Source of the DNA: Azospirillum thermophilum
GTDB taxonomy: Bacteria > Pseudomonadota > Alphaproteobacteria > Azospirillales > Azospirillaceae
DNA length: 64,000 nucleotides
Assembly (NCBI RefSeq): GCF_003130795.1
Contig: NZ_CP029356.1
Location: forward strand, 717,001 to 781,000
Direction of reading: 5' to 3'
The notes under the pieces were generated by a model. The model ran no database searches. It saw only the letters and a program-made list of their open reading frames with translations, and was not told where the DNA came from. The position numbers and the translations under genes were made by a program. Every line of letters starts with the position of its first letter. The stretch's first letter is position 1. Shown here one piece after another: positions 52,264 through 63,707 of this stretch.

Positions 52264-53309
52264 CCCTGGCCCGAACCGCGGCATCGGCCGCCGCCGAAAC
52301 CACCGTTCCGATCCTCGACCTCCGCCGGCTGCACGGCTCCGGCGAAGAGCGTGCGGCCTTCCTGGCCGGGCTGCGCGCCGCCATCCGCCGCTTCGGTGCC
52401 TTCTACCTGTCGGGCCATGGCGTCGATCCCGATCTCGTCGCGCAGGGATTCGCGCTGTCGCGCCGGTTCTTCGCGCTGCCCGATGCGGAAAAGCTGGCGA
52501 TCGAGATGGTCCACTCCCCGCATTTCCGCGGCTATACCCGCCCGGGATGGGAGAGGACCCGCGGCCTCGCCGACTGGCGCGAGCAGGTCGACATCGGGTC
52601 GGAGCGGCCGGCGCTGCCCGGCGGCCCGGATGCTCCCGCCTGGCAGCGGCTGGAGGGGCCGAACCAGTGGCCGGCCGCCCTGCCGGAGCTGCGGCCCGGC
52701 ATCCTCGCCCTGCAGGCCGCGCTGACCGAGGTGACGCTGCGCCTGCTCCGTGCCGTCTCCCTGGCGGTCGGTCAGCGGGAGGATGCGCTCGATCCGATCG
52801 TGGCGGAGCGGCCGACCCAGCTCGTCAAGCTGATCCGCTATCCCGGCCATGACGCCGTGCCCGAGGACAGCAGCCAGGGCGTCGGCCCGCACAAGGACAG
52901 CGGCCTGCTGACCCTTGTCCTCCAGCACGAGCGCGGCGGCCTGCAGATCGAAACGCCGGCGGGCTGGCTGGACGTGCCGCCGCGTCCCGGCACCGTCGTG
53001 GTGAATGCCGGGGAACTGCTGGAACTGGCGACCGACGGCTATTTCCGCGCCGCCGTCCATCGCGTCGTGACGCCGCCCGCCGGGGTGGAGCGGCTGTCCA
53101 TCGCCTTCTTCCTCGGCGCCCGGCTGGACGCCCGCGTGCCGGTCCTGCCGCTGCCGCCCGACCTGAAGGCCGAGGCGCGCGGGCCGGAGCGCGATCCCCT
53201 GAACCCGCTGTTCCACGACGTCGGGGCCAATGCCCTGAAGGGCCGCCTGCGCTCGCACCCCGACGTCGCCAGCCGCCACCACGCCGACCTGCTGGCCGCC
53301 ACCGCCTGA
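52260..53309 (+). CDS. 2-oxoglutarate/Fe(II)-dependent oxygenase, isopenicillin-N-synthase family
   Basis: A 349-residue non-haem iron oxygenase. The iron ligands are His211 and Asp213 (HKD) and His267 (AVHRV), and the 2-oxoglutarate-binding arginine is Arg278 (RLS). GAFYLSGHGVD, RRFFALPDAEK and IRYPG match the IPNS/ethylene-forming family. The GTG start has a good ribosome site (AAGGGAG). It probably hydroxylates or breaks down a small compound. The O-acetylhomoserine sulfhydrylase gene 35 bases later suggests a sulfur-containing or sulfonate-type substrate, which is inference only. Confidence 0.87.
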   Translation: MTLARTAASAAAETTVPILDLRRLHGSGEERAAFLAGLRAAIRRFGAFYLSGHGVDPDLVAQGFALSRRFFALPDAEKLAIEMVHSPHFRGYTRPGWERTRGLADWREQVDIGSERPALPGGPDAPAWQRLEGPNQWPAALPELRPGILALQAALTEVTLRLLRAVSLAVGQREDALDPIVAERPTQLVKLIRYPGHDAVPEDSSQGVGPHKDSGLLTLVLQHERGGLQIETPAGWLDVPPRPGTVVVNAGELLELATDGYFRAAVHRVVTPPAGVERLSIAFFLGARLDARVPVLPLPPDLKAEARGPERDPLNPLFHDVGANALKGRLRSHPDVASRHHADLLAATA

Positions 53310-53344
53310 CCGGACCACACAACGAAAGAAGGGACCCGCCCGCC

Positions 53345-54640
53345 ATGACCGACCGTTCGCCCCGCTTCGAGACCCTGGCCCTGCACGGCGGCAGCTACCG
53401 TGCCGACCCGGCCACCGGCGCCGTGGCCGTGCCGATCTACCAGACCACCTCCTACCAGTTCCAGGACACGGCCCACGCCCAGCGGCTGTTCGCCCTGGAG
53501 GAGCTGGGCAACATCTACACCCGCGTCAACAACCCGACCGTCGATGCGCTGGAGCAGCGGCTGGCGGTCCTGGAGGGCGGCGCCGCGGCGCTGGCCCTGT
53601 CTTCCGGCCAGGCGGCCTCCTTCTTCGCCATCCTGAATCTGGCGCAGGCGGGCGACAACTTCGTCACCTCGACCGACCTCTATGGCGGGACGTGGAACCT
53701 GTTCGCCAACACCTTCAGGCAGCTCGGCATCGAGGCGCGCTTCGTCGATCCGGCGGATCCCGAAAATTTCCGCCACGCGACCGACGAGCGCACCCGCGCC
53801 TACTACGCGGAAACCCTGCCGAACCCCAAGCTGAACGTCTTCCCGATCAGGGAGGTGTCCGACATCGGCCGGTCGCTGGGCGTGCCGCTGATCGTCGACA
53901 ACACGGCGGCCCCGCTGACCGTGCGGCCCTTCGAGCACGGGGCGGCGGTGACGGTCTATTCGACCACCAAATACATCGGCGGCCACGGCACCTCGATCGG
54001 CGGCGCGATCATCGACAGCGGCACATTCCCGTGGGAGCAGCATGCCGAACGCTTCCCGCTGCTGACCCGGCCCGACCCCAGCTACCACGGTGCCGTGTGG
54101 ACGGAGGCGGCCAAGCCGCTCGGCCCCATCGCCTATGTGCTGCGCGCCCGCGTCACCCTGCTGCGCGACATCGGCGCCGCCATCTCGCCCTTCAACGCCT
54201 TCCAGCTCCTCCAGGGGCTGGAGACGCTGCCGCTGCGCATCCGCCAGCACAACGAGAACGCCATCAAGGTGGCGAATTACCTGAAGGACCACCCGAAGGT
54301 CGAGTCCGTGATCTTCCCCGGCCTGTCGGGCGGCGAGGCGCGGCGGCGGGCCGACGCCTACCTGAAGGGCGGCTACGGCGCCCTGCTCGGCTTCGAGCTG
54401 AAGGGCGGGGCGGAAGCCGGACGCCGCTTCATCGACGCCCTGAAGCTGCTCTACCACGTCGCCAACATCGGCGACGCGCGGTCGCTGGCGATCCATCCCG
54501 CCACCACCACCCACTCGCAGCTCTCCGCCGAGGACCAGCGGGCGAGCGGCGTCACCCCCGGCTATGTCCGCCTGTCGATCGGCATCGAGCACGCCGACGA
54601 CATCATCGCCGACCTGGAGCAGGCGCTCGCCGAAGCCTGA
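53345..54640 (+). CDS. metY: O-acetylhomoserine sulfhydrylase (PLP-dependent)
   Basis: A 431-residue Cys/Met-metabolism enzyme. The PLP lysine is Lys209 in STTKYIGGHGTS. Other family marks are YTRVNNPTVDALEQRLAVLEGG, SSGQAASFFAILNLAQAGDN and the C-terminal HPATTTHSQLS. Length and these motifs fit MetY (O-acetylhomoserine plus sulfide to homocysteine) rather than MetB/MetC. GAAAGAAGGGACC precedes the ATG. It lies in line with the oxygenase and an esterase, so it may use sulfide or a thiol released by that pathway. Confidence 0.92.
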   Translation: MTDRSPRFETLALHGGSYRADPATGAVAVPIYQTTSYQFQDTAHAQRLFALEELGNIYTRVNNPTVDALEQRLAVLEGGAAALALSSGQAASFFAILNLAQAGDNFVTSTDLYGGTWNLFANTFRQLGIEARFVDPADPENFRHATDERTRAYYAETLPNPKLNVFPIREVSDIGRSLGVPLIVDNTAAPLTVRPFEHGAAVTVYSTTKYIGGHGTSIGGAIIDSGTFPWEQHAERFPLLTRPDPSYHGAVWTEAAKPLGPIAYVLRARVTLLRDIGAAISPFNAFQLLQGLETLPLRIRQHNENAIKVANYLKDHPKVESVIFPGLSGGEARRRADAYLKGGYGALLGFELKGGAEAGRRFIDALKLLYHVANIGDARSLAIHPATTTHSQLSAEDQRASGVTPGYVRLSIGIEHADDIIADLEQALAEA

Positions 54641-54706
54641 CCGGCCGGGGCGAGGGCACGGGACGGGACGGACCCATCGATTCCTGTGAAACCCAAGGAG
54701 GATGTG

Positions 54707-55687
54707 ATGCCGGACACCGGCTTCCTGCACGCGATGGACCATCTCGATCCCCAGGTCGTCCGGTTGGCCGAGGCGGCGGCACGCGACGGGCTGGCACCGG
54801 CGGACCCGCTGCGCCAGACGATCGCCCAGGCCCGCGCCGCCGCCGAGCGCTACCACGACTTCCTCAACGGCAGCAGCTTCCCGTCGGTCGAGATCGTGGA
54901 GGTCGCCGCCTCCGGCCATGGGCCGTCCGGCTGCCTGCGGCTGCGGCTCTACCGCCCGGCCGGGGGCGGGGCAGGGCGGCCCGTGCTGCTCTACGTCCAC
55001 GGTGGCGGCTTCGTGGTCAACAGCGTCGACACGCACGACCGGCTGCTGCGGCTGCTGGCCGTGCGCAGCGGTGCCGTGGTGTGCGCCGTCCGCTACACCC
55101 GCGCCCCGGAGAAGCGCTTCCCCCACCAGTATGAGGAGGTGCTGGCCGCCCTGCGCTGGATCGCCTCCGACGGCGCCGCCCATGGCCTCGATGCCGGGCG
55201 GATCGCCGTCGGCGGCGATTCCGCCGGCGCCAATCTGGCGCTCGGCGCCGCCCTGGCGGCGCGGGCACCGGGCGGGCCGCGCGTGGCCTTCGGCCTGCTG
55301 TTCTACGGCATGTTCGCCCATGACTTCGACAGCCTGTCCCACCGCCGCTACGGCGACGGGCGGTATGGCCTGACGACGGACCGGATGCGCTGGTACTGGA
55401 CGCAGTATCTCGGCGGGCCGGCCATCACGCGCGATCCGCGGGCGGCCCCGCTGCTGGCCGACCTCAGCGGCCTGCCGCCGCTCCTGCTGCTGACCGCCGG
55501 CCTCGACTGCCTGCGCGACGACAGCCTGCGTCTCGCGGAAAGGCTGGCGGAGGCCGGCGTCGACCACCGTCTGGTGATCTGCGAGCGCCTGCCGCATTCC
55601 TTCGCCACGATGACGCGCACGGTGGAGGCGGCGGACCGCGCCGTCAGCCTCGCGGCGGAGACGGTGCGCGCCCGTCTCGCGGCCTGA
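54707..55687 (+). CDS. alpha/beta hydrolase of the hormone-sensitive-lipase family
   Basis: A 326-residue esterase. The oxyanion motif is HGGGFV and the nucleophile Ser172 in GDSAG. The acid is in TAGLDCLRDD and the histidine in PHSFA. AAGGAGG stands 5 bases before the ATG. Family members hydrolyse short-chain esters. The position, 66 bases after metY, suggests that it is part of the same unit. Confidence 0.87.
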   Translation: MPDTGFLHAMDHLDPQVVRLAEAAARDGLAPADPLRQTIAQARAAAERYHDFLNGSSFPSVEIVEVAASGHGPSGCLRLRLYRPAGGGAGRPVLLYVHGGGFVVNSVDTHDRLLRLLAVRSGAVVCAVRYTRAPEKRFPHQYEEVLAALRWIASDGAAHGLDAGRIAVGGDSAGANLALGAALAARAPGGPRVAFGLLFYGMFAHDFDSLSHRRYGDGRYGLTTDRMRWYWTQYLGGPAITRDPRAAPLLADLSGLPPLLLLTAGLDCLRDDSLRLAERLAEAGVDHRLVICERLPHSFATMTRTVEAADRAVSLAAETVRARLAA

Positions 55688-55691
55688 CCGC

Positions 55692-55721
55692 CACCGGCCT
55701 CCTCGGTCACCGGCCTCCTCG
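55692..55721. repeat. tandem 14-base direct repeat between convergent genes
   Basis: CACCGGCCTCCTCG occurs at 55692-55705 and 55708-55721, two bases apart, with a partial third copy following. It fills the 35-base gap between the esterase and kinase genes. The function is unknown. Confidence 0.5.
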
Positions 55722-55722
55722 C

Positions 55723-58700
55723 TCACCGGACGGACGATGACACCCGGTCCTGCCGGCTGTGGTCGCGCAGGATGGCGGCGATGCGGGCCTCCAGCTCCGC
55801 CGGGCGGAAGGGCTTGTGCAGGACGGTGACGTCCTCAGCGAAGGTCGGGATATCGGCATAGCCGGTGATGATCAGCGCCGGCAGGCCGGGCAGCAGGCGC
55901 CGCGCCGCATGCACCACCGCGGCGCCGTTCATGCCGGGCATCGCGTAGTCGGTGACCAGCATGTCGACGGCGCCGCCGCCCTCCAGAATCGCGACCGCCG
56001 TCTCGCCGCACTCCGCCTCCAGCACGGTGTAGTCGAGCGACTCCAGCAATGCCTTGATGCCGAAGCGGACGATGGCGTCGTCATCGACCAGCAGCAGCGA
56101 CCTGCCGGTGCCGGCCTCGCCATCCTCCGGCACCGCCGGGGTCTCCTGGACAGACTCCGGCGCAGGCGGCAGGTAGAGCGTCACCTCCGTTCCCCGGCCC
56201 GGGGCGCTGTCGATCCGGACGCCGCCGCCCGACTGGGCGGCCATGCCGTGGACCATCGACAGGCCGAGGCCGGAGCCGCCGAGGCCCTTGGTCGTGAAGA
56301 AGGGCTCGAAGGCGTGGGCCAGCGTGTCGGCATCCATGCCGAGGCCGGTATCCCGGACGCTGATCGTCACATAGGATCCCGGTGTCAGGCCGTCCGGCAG
56401 GCCGGGGCCGCCTTCCCCCATGCCGCCCGCCTCCTCCAGCGCGGCGGTTCCGGTGCGCAGGGTCAGCAGCCCGCCGTCGGGCATGGCGTCACGGGCGTTG
56501 ATGGCGAGGTTCAGGATTGCGGATTCGAGCTGGGCGGGGTCGACCAGCGCCGGCCCGCCGTCCGGATCGATGTCGATGTCCAGGCGGATCAGTCCGCCCA
56601 TGGTGCGCTCCAGCAGCGGGCGCATGCCCTCCAGCAGGGCGGGCAGGTCGGTCGGCTTCGGCGCCAGGGTCTGGCGGCGCGCGAAGGACAGCAGGGACTG
56701 GGTCAGCCGGCCGCCGCGCCGGATCGACTCCATGGCCGCATCATAGAGCCGGGCGGGCTTGCCCTCCGGCACATGGCGCCGCAGCATGCCGACGCAGCTT
56801 CCGATGCCCTGCAGCAGGTTGTTGAAGTCGTGGGCGACCCCGCCGGTGAGCTGGCCGATCGCCTCCATCTTCTGGGACTGGACGAGCTGGGCCGTACGCT
56901 CCTGCACCTTCCGTTCGAGCTCGGCGTTCAGCGTCGCCAGCGCCTCCTCGGCGCGGCGGCGGGTGGTCACCTCGGCGACGGTGCCGGTCAGGCGGACCGG
57001 CCGGCCGGCGCGGAAGACCGCCTGTCCGGTGGCGGCGATCCAGCGTTCCAGACCGTCCCGCCCGCCGATGACGCGGAACTCCGCCGCATACTCCCCCGTG
57101 CCGCCGGGGTCGAGCGATCGCATCACCGCGGCGTGGGTCGGGCCGCGGTCGGCGGGGTGCAGCCCCTCCAGGAAGCGGTCGTAGCTGACCGGCTCGTCCG
57201 GGGCGAGGCCCCACAGCTCCCGCACGCGGTCGTCCCAGTCGAGCCGCCCGGCAGCGACATCCCAGTCGTAGATGCCGAGCCCGGCCGCGCTGCGCGCCAC
57301 CTCGAACCGCATCAGCGCCTCGCGCAGGGCGGTTTCGGTCGAGCGCTGGGCGGTGATCACTTCCGAGAAGAGGAAGGCGCCGCCGATCTGGCCGGCGGCG
57401 TCGTGCCACGGCTCCATCCGCCAGCGGATCCAGTCCGTGCTGCCGTCCTGCCGGTGAAAGGGCTCCGCGTCGCTGTCGAGCGTCTCCCCCGCCAGCACCC
57501 GGCGGTGGACGGCGCGCCAGTGTTCCGGCACCTCGGGGAAGACATCATAGTGGCTGCGGCCGGTCAGGTCGGCGCCGGCCGGCACGCCGAGGTCGGCGAG
57601 GAAGCGGCGCGACGCCGCAAGATAGCGCATGTCGCGGTCGAACATGGCGATGGCGGCCGGCGCCCCGTCGATGAAGCGGGAGAGGACCGCCCGGCTCTCC
57701 TGCAGCGCTTCCTCGGCCTGCGCCTGCTCGATCGCGGCGGAGGCGAACTGCGCGAGCTGGACGATGATGGCCTCGTCGGCCTCGTCGAACTCCGAGCCGT
57801 CCGCCTTGTCGGAAAGCTGGATCAGGCCGAGGTTGCCGCCGCCCGGCCCGACCAGCGGGGCGGCGAGCCAGCCGCGCATCGGCGGGTGGCGGCCGGCGTG
57901 ACGGCCGAAGCCGTGCCAGCGCGGGTGGGCCTCCAGCTCCGCCTGGGTCATGCGGACGGGGCGGTTCTGCTCGCATAACCAGGCGTAGATGCCGCTGCCG
58001 TCCGGCTCGGCGATGTAGCCGCGCCACCGCGCATAGCTGTCCGACAGACGGGTGGCGGTGATCGTCTGGCGATGGTCGGGACCGCTCGACAGGCTGATGA
58101 TGCCCAGATGGGCCCCGACGATGTCGCAGGCGGCGCGGACCGCCGCGTCCAGCTTCGCCGGCAGGGAGGACGCCGTGGTGACCGCCAGCGCGGCGGAGGC
58201 AAGGGCGCGGAGCTGCCGGGTCCGCCGCCGCTCGGCCGCCATCCGCTCGGCCATCACCTCCCCCGTCACCTCCTCGCAGGTGCAGACGAGGCCGGCGACG
58301 GCGCCGTCCTCCGTCCACAAGGGGGTGAAGCGGATGCTGAAATGCCCCTCGGCAGGCAGCCCGCCGCGGACGAACGACAGCGCGATGCGCCCGGTCCGGC
58401 AGGGGCGGCCGGCATAGGCTTCGGCGAAGAAGGGCTCCAGCGCCGCCCGGGCTTCGGGCCAGGGCAGGGAGAGGGGGTGGCCGAGGCAGGCGGGGAAACG
58501 GTCGCCGCACAGCGGCGCGAAGCCGCCGTTACACAGCATCAGCCGCTCCGGCCCCCACAGGATCAGCACCGGCTGTGCCGCGTTGAGCGCGAGCCCCACC
58601 GCCGACTTCAGCACGGCCGGCCACCGGCCGGGCGCGCCGAGCGGCGTCGGGCGCCAGTCGTGGCGCCGCATCAGCGCCCCGGTCTCGTCCCTGTCGTCGA

Positions 58701-58754
58701 GGAAGGAGACCGGGTCGGCCTGCGGAGAGTGCGGCGAGGCGGGAATGGCGGCAT
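55723..58754 (-). CDS. hybrid histidine kinase with PAS, GAF and receiver domains (probable frameshift near the start)
   Basis: About 1,010 residues. Order: N-terminal PAS-like region ([11 protein letters not shown]), a GAF domain, two PAS domains ([17 protein letters not shown] and [16 protein letters not shown]), a HisKA/HWE-type phosphoacceptor ([13 protein letters not shown]), ATPase ([30 protein letters not shown]) and a receiver domain ([11 protein letters not shown]). No membrane segment is seen, so it is cytoplasmic. The uninterrupted frame starts at 58671, but the frame stays open before that and reads [17 protein letters not shown], the normal lead-in of this family. One missing base in the GGG at 58741-58743 would link it to an ATG at 58754. 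Confidence 0.87.
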
Positions 58755-58861
58755 CTCCGTGTCACGACAAGCCCCTGCAGATATAGGGGAGCGTACGGGG
58801 ACTGTCATTTCGCCCTTGGTGATAAGCGGCGGGCAGGGGTTTCTCCACCCATCGCTGCAGG

Positions 58862-61294
58862 TCACGAAACGGTGCGCAGGTGCCGGACCGGCCGTCCGGG
58901 GGAGGCGGCCTCCGCCGCCGCCGCGATGCCCTGGGCGTCGATGCCGTAATGGCGGTAGAGATCGGCGATGGTGCCGGTCTGGCCGAAATGCTCCACCCCC
59001 AGCGCCCGCGTGCGGTGGCCGTGGACCGAGCCCAGCCAGCCGAGCGTCGCCGGATGCCCGTCCACCACGGTGACCAGGGCGCAGGCGTTCGGCACCCCGG
59101 CCAGCAGCGCCTCGACATGCGAGCGGGCATGGACGAGGCCGCGCTGCCGCGCCCGCTGGGCCGCACTCCACCCCGCCTGCAGCCGGTCGGCCGAGGTGAC
59201 GGCCAGCAGCCCGACGTCGCGCCGGTCCTCGCCCAGCAGCCCGACCGCCTCGATCGCCTCCGGGGCGACGGCGCCGGTATAGGCGATCACCACCTGGGCG
59301 TTGGGGCCCGGCCGGCGCAGCCAGTAGGCGCCGTCGATGATGTCGTGCTCCAGCTCCGCCGTCATGGTCCGCGTCGGCTGCTCCAGCGCGCGGGAGGAGA
59401 GGCGCAGATAGACCGAGCCGCCGGTCTCGTCGCGCAGCCAGTTGCGCTCGGAGGGCTGGCCCTCGCCGTTGCGCTGCATGTAGTCGAAGGCCCAGCGCAT
59501 CACGACCGCCAGCTCGTCCGTGAAGGCCGGCTCGAAATAGGCGAGCCCGTCCTGCGCCATGCCGACCAGCGGCGTGCCGATGGACTGGTGCGCCCCGCCC
59601 TCCGGCGCCAGGGCCGTTCCCGACGGCGTCGCCACCAGCAGGAATCGCGCGTCCTGGTAGCAGGCGTAGTTGAGCTGGTCGGCGCCGCGCATGATGAACG
59701 GGTCGTAGACCGTGCCGATGGGCAGCAGCCGCTCCCCGAAGACGGAGTGGGAGAGGCCGAGCGCCGACAGCATGATGAACAGGTTGGACTCGGCGATGCC
59801 CAGCTCGAGATGCTGGCCGGCCGGCGAGAACTCCCAACTGTAGGTGGAGGGGATGCGCTCCTTCTTGAACAGGTCGGCCATCGCCTCCCTGGCGAAGAGG
59901 CCGCGGCGGTTCACCCAGGCGCCAAGGTTGGTGGAGACGGTCACGTCCGGCGAGGTGGTGACGATGCGCTCCGCCAGCCCGCCCCGCTCGCGCCCCAGCT
60001 CGTTCAGGATCAGGCCGAAGGCCGCCTGGGTGGACAGGGTCTTCTGCTGCGGCACCGGCAGGCGGTCCGGCACCGGCACGGCCGGGGCGCCGTAGCGGCG
60101 CGGGCCGCGGGCGTTGAACGGCACGGCGCGCAGGAAGCGCTCCAGAACCTCCTCCGGCAGGGTCAGCCCCTCGAAGCGGTCCCATTCGTGGCCGGGGCGG
60201 ACATGGTTGGCGGCACGGAACCCGTCCATCTGTTCGCGCGTCATCAGGCCGGAGTGGTTGTCCTTGTGCCCGGCCAGCGGCAGGCCGAACCCCTTCACCG
60301 TATAGGCGATGAAGCAGACCGGCCGGTCATGGCTGCGCGCCTGGGCGAAGGCGTCGAGCAGGGAGGGGAGGTCGTGGCCGCCGAGATTGCCCATCAGCCG
60401 GGCCAGCTCGTCGTCGGTGCGGCTCTCGATCAGGCGGGTGACCGGCCCCTGGTCGCCCAGATCGTCCAGCAGTCGCCGGCGCCACGCCGCGCCGCCCTGG
60501 TAGGTGAGCGCGGAATAGAGCTGGTTGGGACAGCTGTCGATCCACTCCTTCAGCCGGTCGCCGCCCGGTTCGGCGAAGGCGGCGCGCATCAGGGCGCCGT
60601 ACTTCAGGATCACCACCTCCCAGCCGAAGGCGCGGAAGATGTTCTCCAGCCGCTCCCACAGCCCCTCGCGGATCACGGCGTCGAGGCTCTGGCGGTTGTA
60701 GTCGATGATCCACCAGGTGTTGCGCAGCCCGTGCTTCCAGCCTTCCAGCAGCGCCTCGAAGATGTTGCCCTCGTCCATCTCGGCGTCGCCGACCAGCGCC
60801 ACCATGCGGCCTTCCGGCAGGCCGGGCGCCCAGCCGCGCGCCTTCAGATAGTCCTGCACCAGCGAGGCGAAGAGCGTCTGCGCCACGCCCAGACCGACCG
60901 AACCGGTGGAGAAGTCGACGTCGTCGATGTCCTTGGTGCGCGACGGATAGGACTGGGCACCCTTGTAGCCGCGGAAGGACTCCAGCTTCTCCCGCGTCTG
61001 GTTGCCGAGCAGATACTGGATGGCGTGGAAGACCGGGCTGGCGTGCGGCTTGACCGCGACGCGGTCTTCCGGCCGCAGCACCGAGAAGTACAGCGCCGTC
61101 AGGATCGTGGCCATGGAGGCGGAGGAGGCCTGATGCCCGCCGATCTTCAGCCCGTCGAGATTCGGGCGGATGTGGTTGGCGTTGTGGATCGTCCAGGAGG
61201 AGAGCCAGAGAACCTTCCGTTCCAGCTCGCGCAGGATGTCCAGCCCGGCTTGGCTGGTCGGGGCGGTGGGGGCGGTCTGTCCTGCGCTGGCCAC
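58862..61294 (-). CDS. thiamine-diphosphate 2-oxoacid dehydrogenase E1 / transketolase family (AceE- or MdeB-like)
   Basis: An 810-residue protein of the homodimeric E1 type. The thiamine-diphosphate motif runs from GDAEMDEGN to [29 protein letters not shown] and [14 protein letters not shown] are transketolase/AceE marks; the C-terminal domain is complete. Similar proteins are named transketolase, but one relative, MdeB of Pseudomonas putida, acts on 2-oxobutyrate from methionine breakdown and is controlled by an Lrp-type regulator. Here too an Lrp gene is divergent. I therefore favour 2-oxobutyrate or pyruvate as substrate. The start is a GTG with AGGAG. No E2 or E3 gene is adjacent. Confidence 0.82.
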   Translation of the reverse strand: MASAGQTAPTAPTSQAGLDILRELERKVLWLSSWTIHNANHIRPNLDGLKIGGHQASSASMATILTALYFSVLRPEDRVAVKPHASPVFHAIQYLLGNQTREKLESFRGYKGAQSYPSRTKDIDDVDFSTGSVGLGVAQTLFASLVQDYLKARGWAPGLPEGRMVALVGDAEMDEGNIFEALLEGWKHGLRNTWWIIDYNRQSLDAVIREGLWERLENIFRAFGWEVVILKYGALMRAAFAEPGGDRLKEWIDSCPNQLYSALTYQGGAAWRRRLLDDLGDQGPVTRLIESRTDDELARLMGNLGGHDLPSLLDAFAQARSHDRPVCFIAYTVKGFGLPLAGHKDNHSGLMTREQMDGFRAANHVRPGHEWDRFEGLTLPEEVLERFLRAVPFNARGPRRYGAPAVPVPDRLPVPQQKTLSTQAAFGLILNELGRERGGLAERIVTTSPDVTVSTNLGAWVNRRGLFAREAMADLFKKERIPSTYSWEFSPAGQHLELGIAESNLFIMLSALGLSHSVFGERLLPIGTVYDPFIMRGADQLNYACYQDARFLLVATPSGTALAPEGGAHQSIGTPLVGMAQDGLAYFEPAFTDELAVVMRWAFDYMQRNGEGQPSERNWLRDETGGSVYLRLSSRALEQPTRTMTAELEHDIIDGAYWLRRPGPNAQVVIAYTGAVAPEAIEAVGLLGEDRRDVGLLAVTSADRLQAGWSAAQRARQRGLVHARSHVEALLAGVPNACALVTVVDGHPATLGWLGSVHGHRTRALGVEHFGQTGTIADLYRHYGIDAQGIAAAAEAASPGRPVRHLRTVS

Positions 61295-61387
61295 GGCGGT
61301 GTCTCCTGGGACTGCGGGGTATGCTGATCATTCCAGCCTATCACCGGCGGGCCGGCAGATGTTTGCGAACTGGCGTGGCCGGAGCAG

Positions 61388-61403
61388 GCAAATTAGAATC
61401 TTC
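61388..61403. promoter_or_regulatory. AT-rich site in the divergent Lrp/E1 promoter
   Basis: CAAATTAGAATCTTCT is the only AT-rich patch in the 139-base gap 61295-61433 and has the loose shape of an Lrp-type site. It is a candidate only. Confidence 0.3.
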
Positions 61404-61433
61404 TGCCAGTTTCCACGCCCCAGCGGGACCATC

Positions 61434-61919
61434 ATGCCAAAGCCCAAGCTCGACCGTCTCGACCGCCGCATCCTGACGCTGCTGCAGGAGGATGGCCGGC
61501 AGTCCAACAGCGAGCTGGCCGGGCGGGTCGGGCTGTCGCCGTCGCCCTGCCTCAGGCGGGTGAAGCTGCTGGAGGAGGGCGGGGTGATCAGCCGCTATGT
61601 GGCGCTGGTCGATCCGGTCGCCGTGGACCTGCCCGTCAACGTCTTCGTCAGCGTCACGCTGGAACGCCAGGTCGAGGAACGGCTCGATTCCTTCGAGGCC
61701 GCGGTGATGGAGCGGCCGGAGGTCATGGAATGCTACCTGATGACCGGCGAAGCCGACTATCTGCTGCGCGTCGTGGTGCCCGACCTCGCCTCCTACGAGC
61801 GGTTCCTGAAGGACCACCTGACGCGGATCCCCGGCGTCGCCAGCATCAAGTCGGGCTTCGCCCTGAAACAGGTCCGCTACCGGACCGCCCTGCCGCTCGA
61901 CCATCTGGCGGACGGCTGA
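61434..61919 (+). CDS. Lrp/AsnC-family transcriptional regulator
   Basis: A 161-residue Lrp protein. The helix-turn-helix (residues ~8-60: [30 protein letters not shown]) is followed by the effector/oligomer domain (~70-150: [28 protein letters not shown]). It is divergent from the E1-type dehydrogenase gene and probably activates it in response to an amino acid such as methionine or its 2-oxoacid product. Confidence 0.92.
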   Translation: MPKPKLDRLDRRILTLLQEDGRQSNSELAGRVGLSPSPCLRRVKLLEEGGVISRYVALVDPVAVDLPVNVFVSVTLERQVEERLDSFEAAVMERPEVMECYLMTGEADYLLRVVVPDLASYERFLKDHLTRIPGVASIKSGFALKQVRYRTALPLDHLADG

Positions 61920-61938
61920 CGGTCCCGCGCTCCCCGTG

Positions 61939-61953
61939 CCCCGGACTCCGGGG
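61939..61953 (+). terminator. hairpin after the Lrp gene
   Basis: CCCCGG-act-CCGGGG forms a 6-bp stem 20 bases after the stop, without a T-tract. Confidence 0.35.
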
Positions 61954-62027
61954 ACGCGATCAGGACTCTGGCGCATCGCCCATCCTGTGGCATAAGGGGC
62001 CGCCCCAGCCATGGAACCCTGCCGCAC

Positions 62028-63647
<1,620 letters not shown>

Positions 63648-63683
63648 TCCCGCGGCGGCGCCGGAGCGGCATGTTTTTCCATA

Positions 63684-63707
63684 ATGCTGATTATATGACT
63701 TCAGCAT
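63684..63707. terminator. inverted repeat ATGCTGA-N10-TCAGCAT
   Basis: Perfect 7-base arms in an AT-rich patch, 37 bases after the ABC-F stop and directly before the transposase remnant. It may be a terminator or part of the end of the insertion sequence. Confidence 0.35.
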
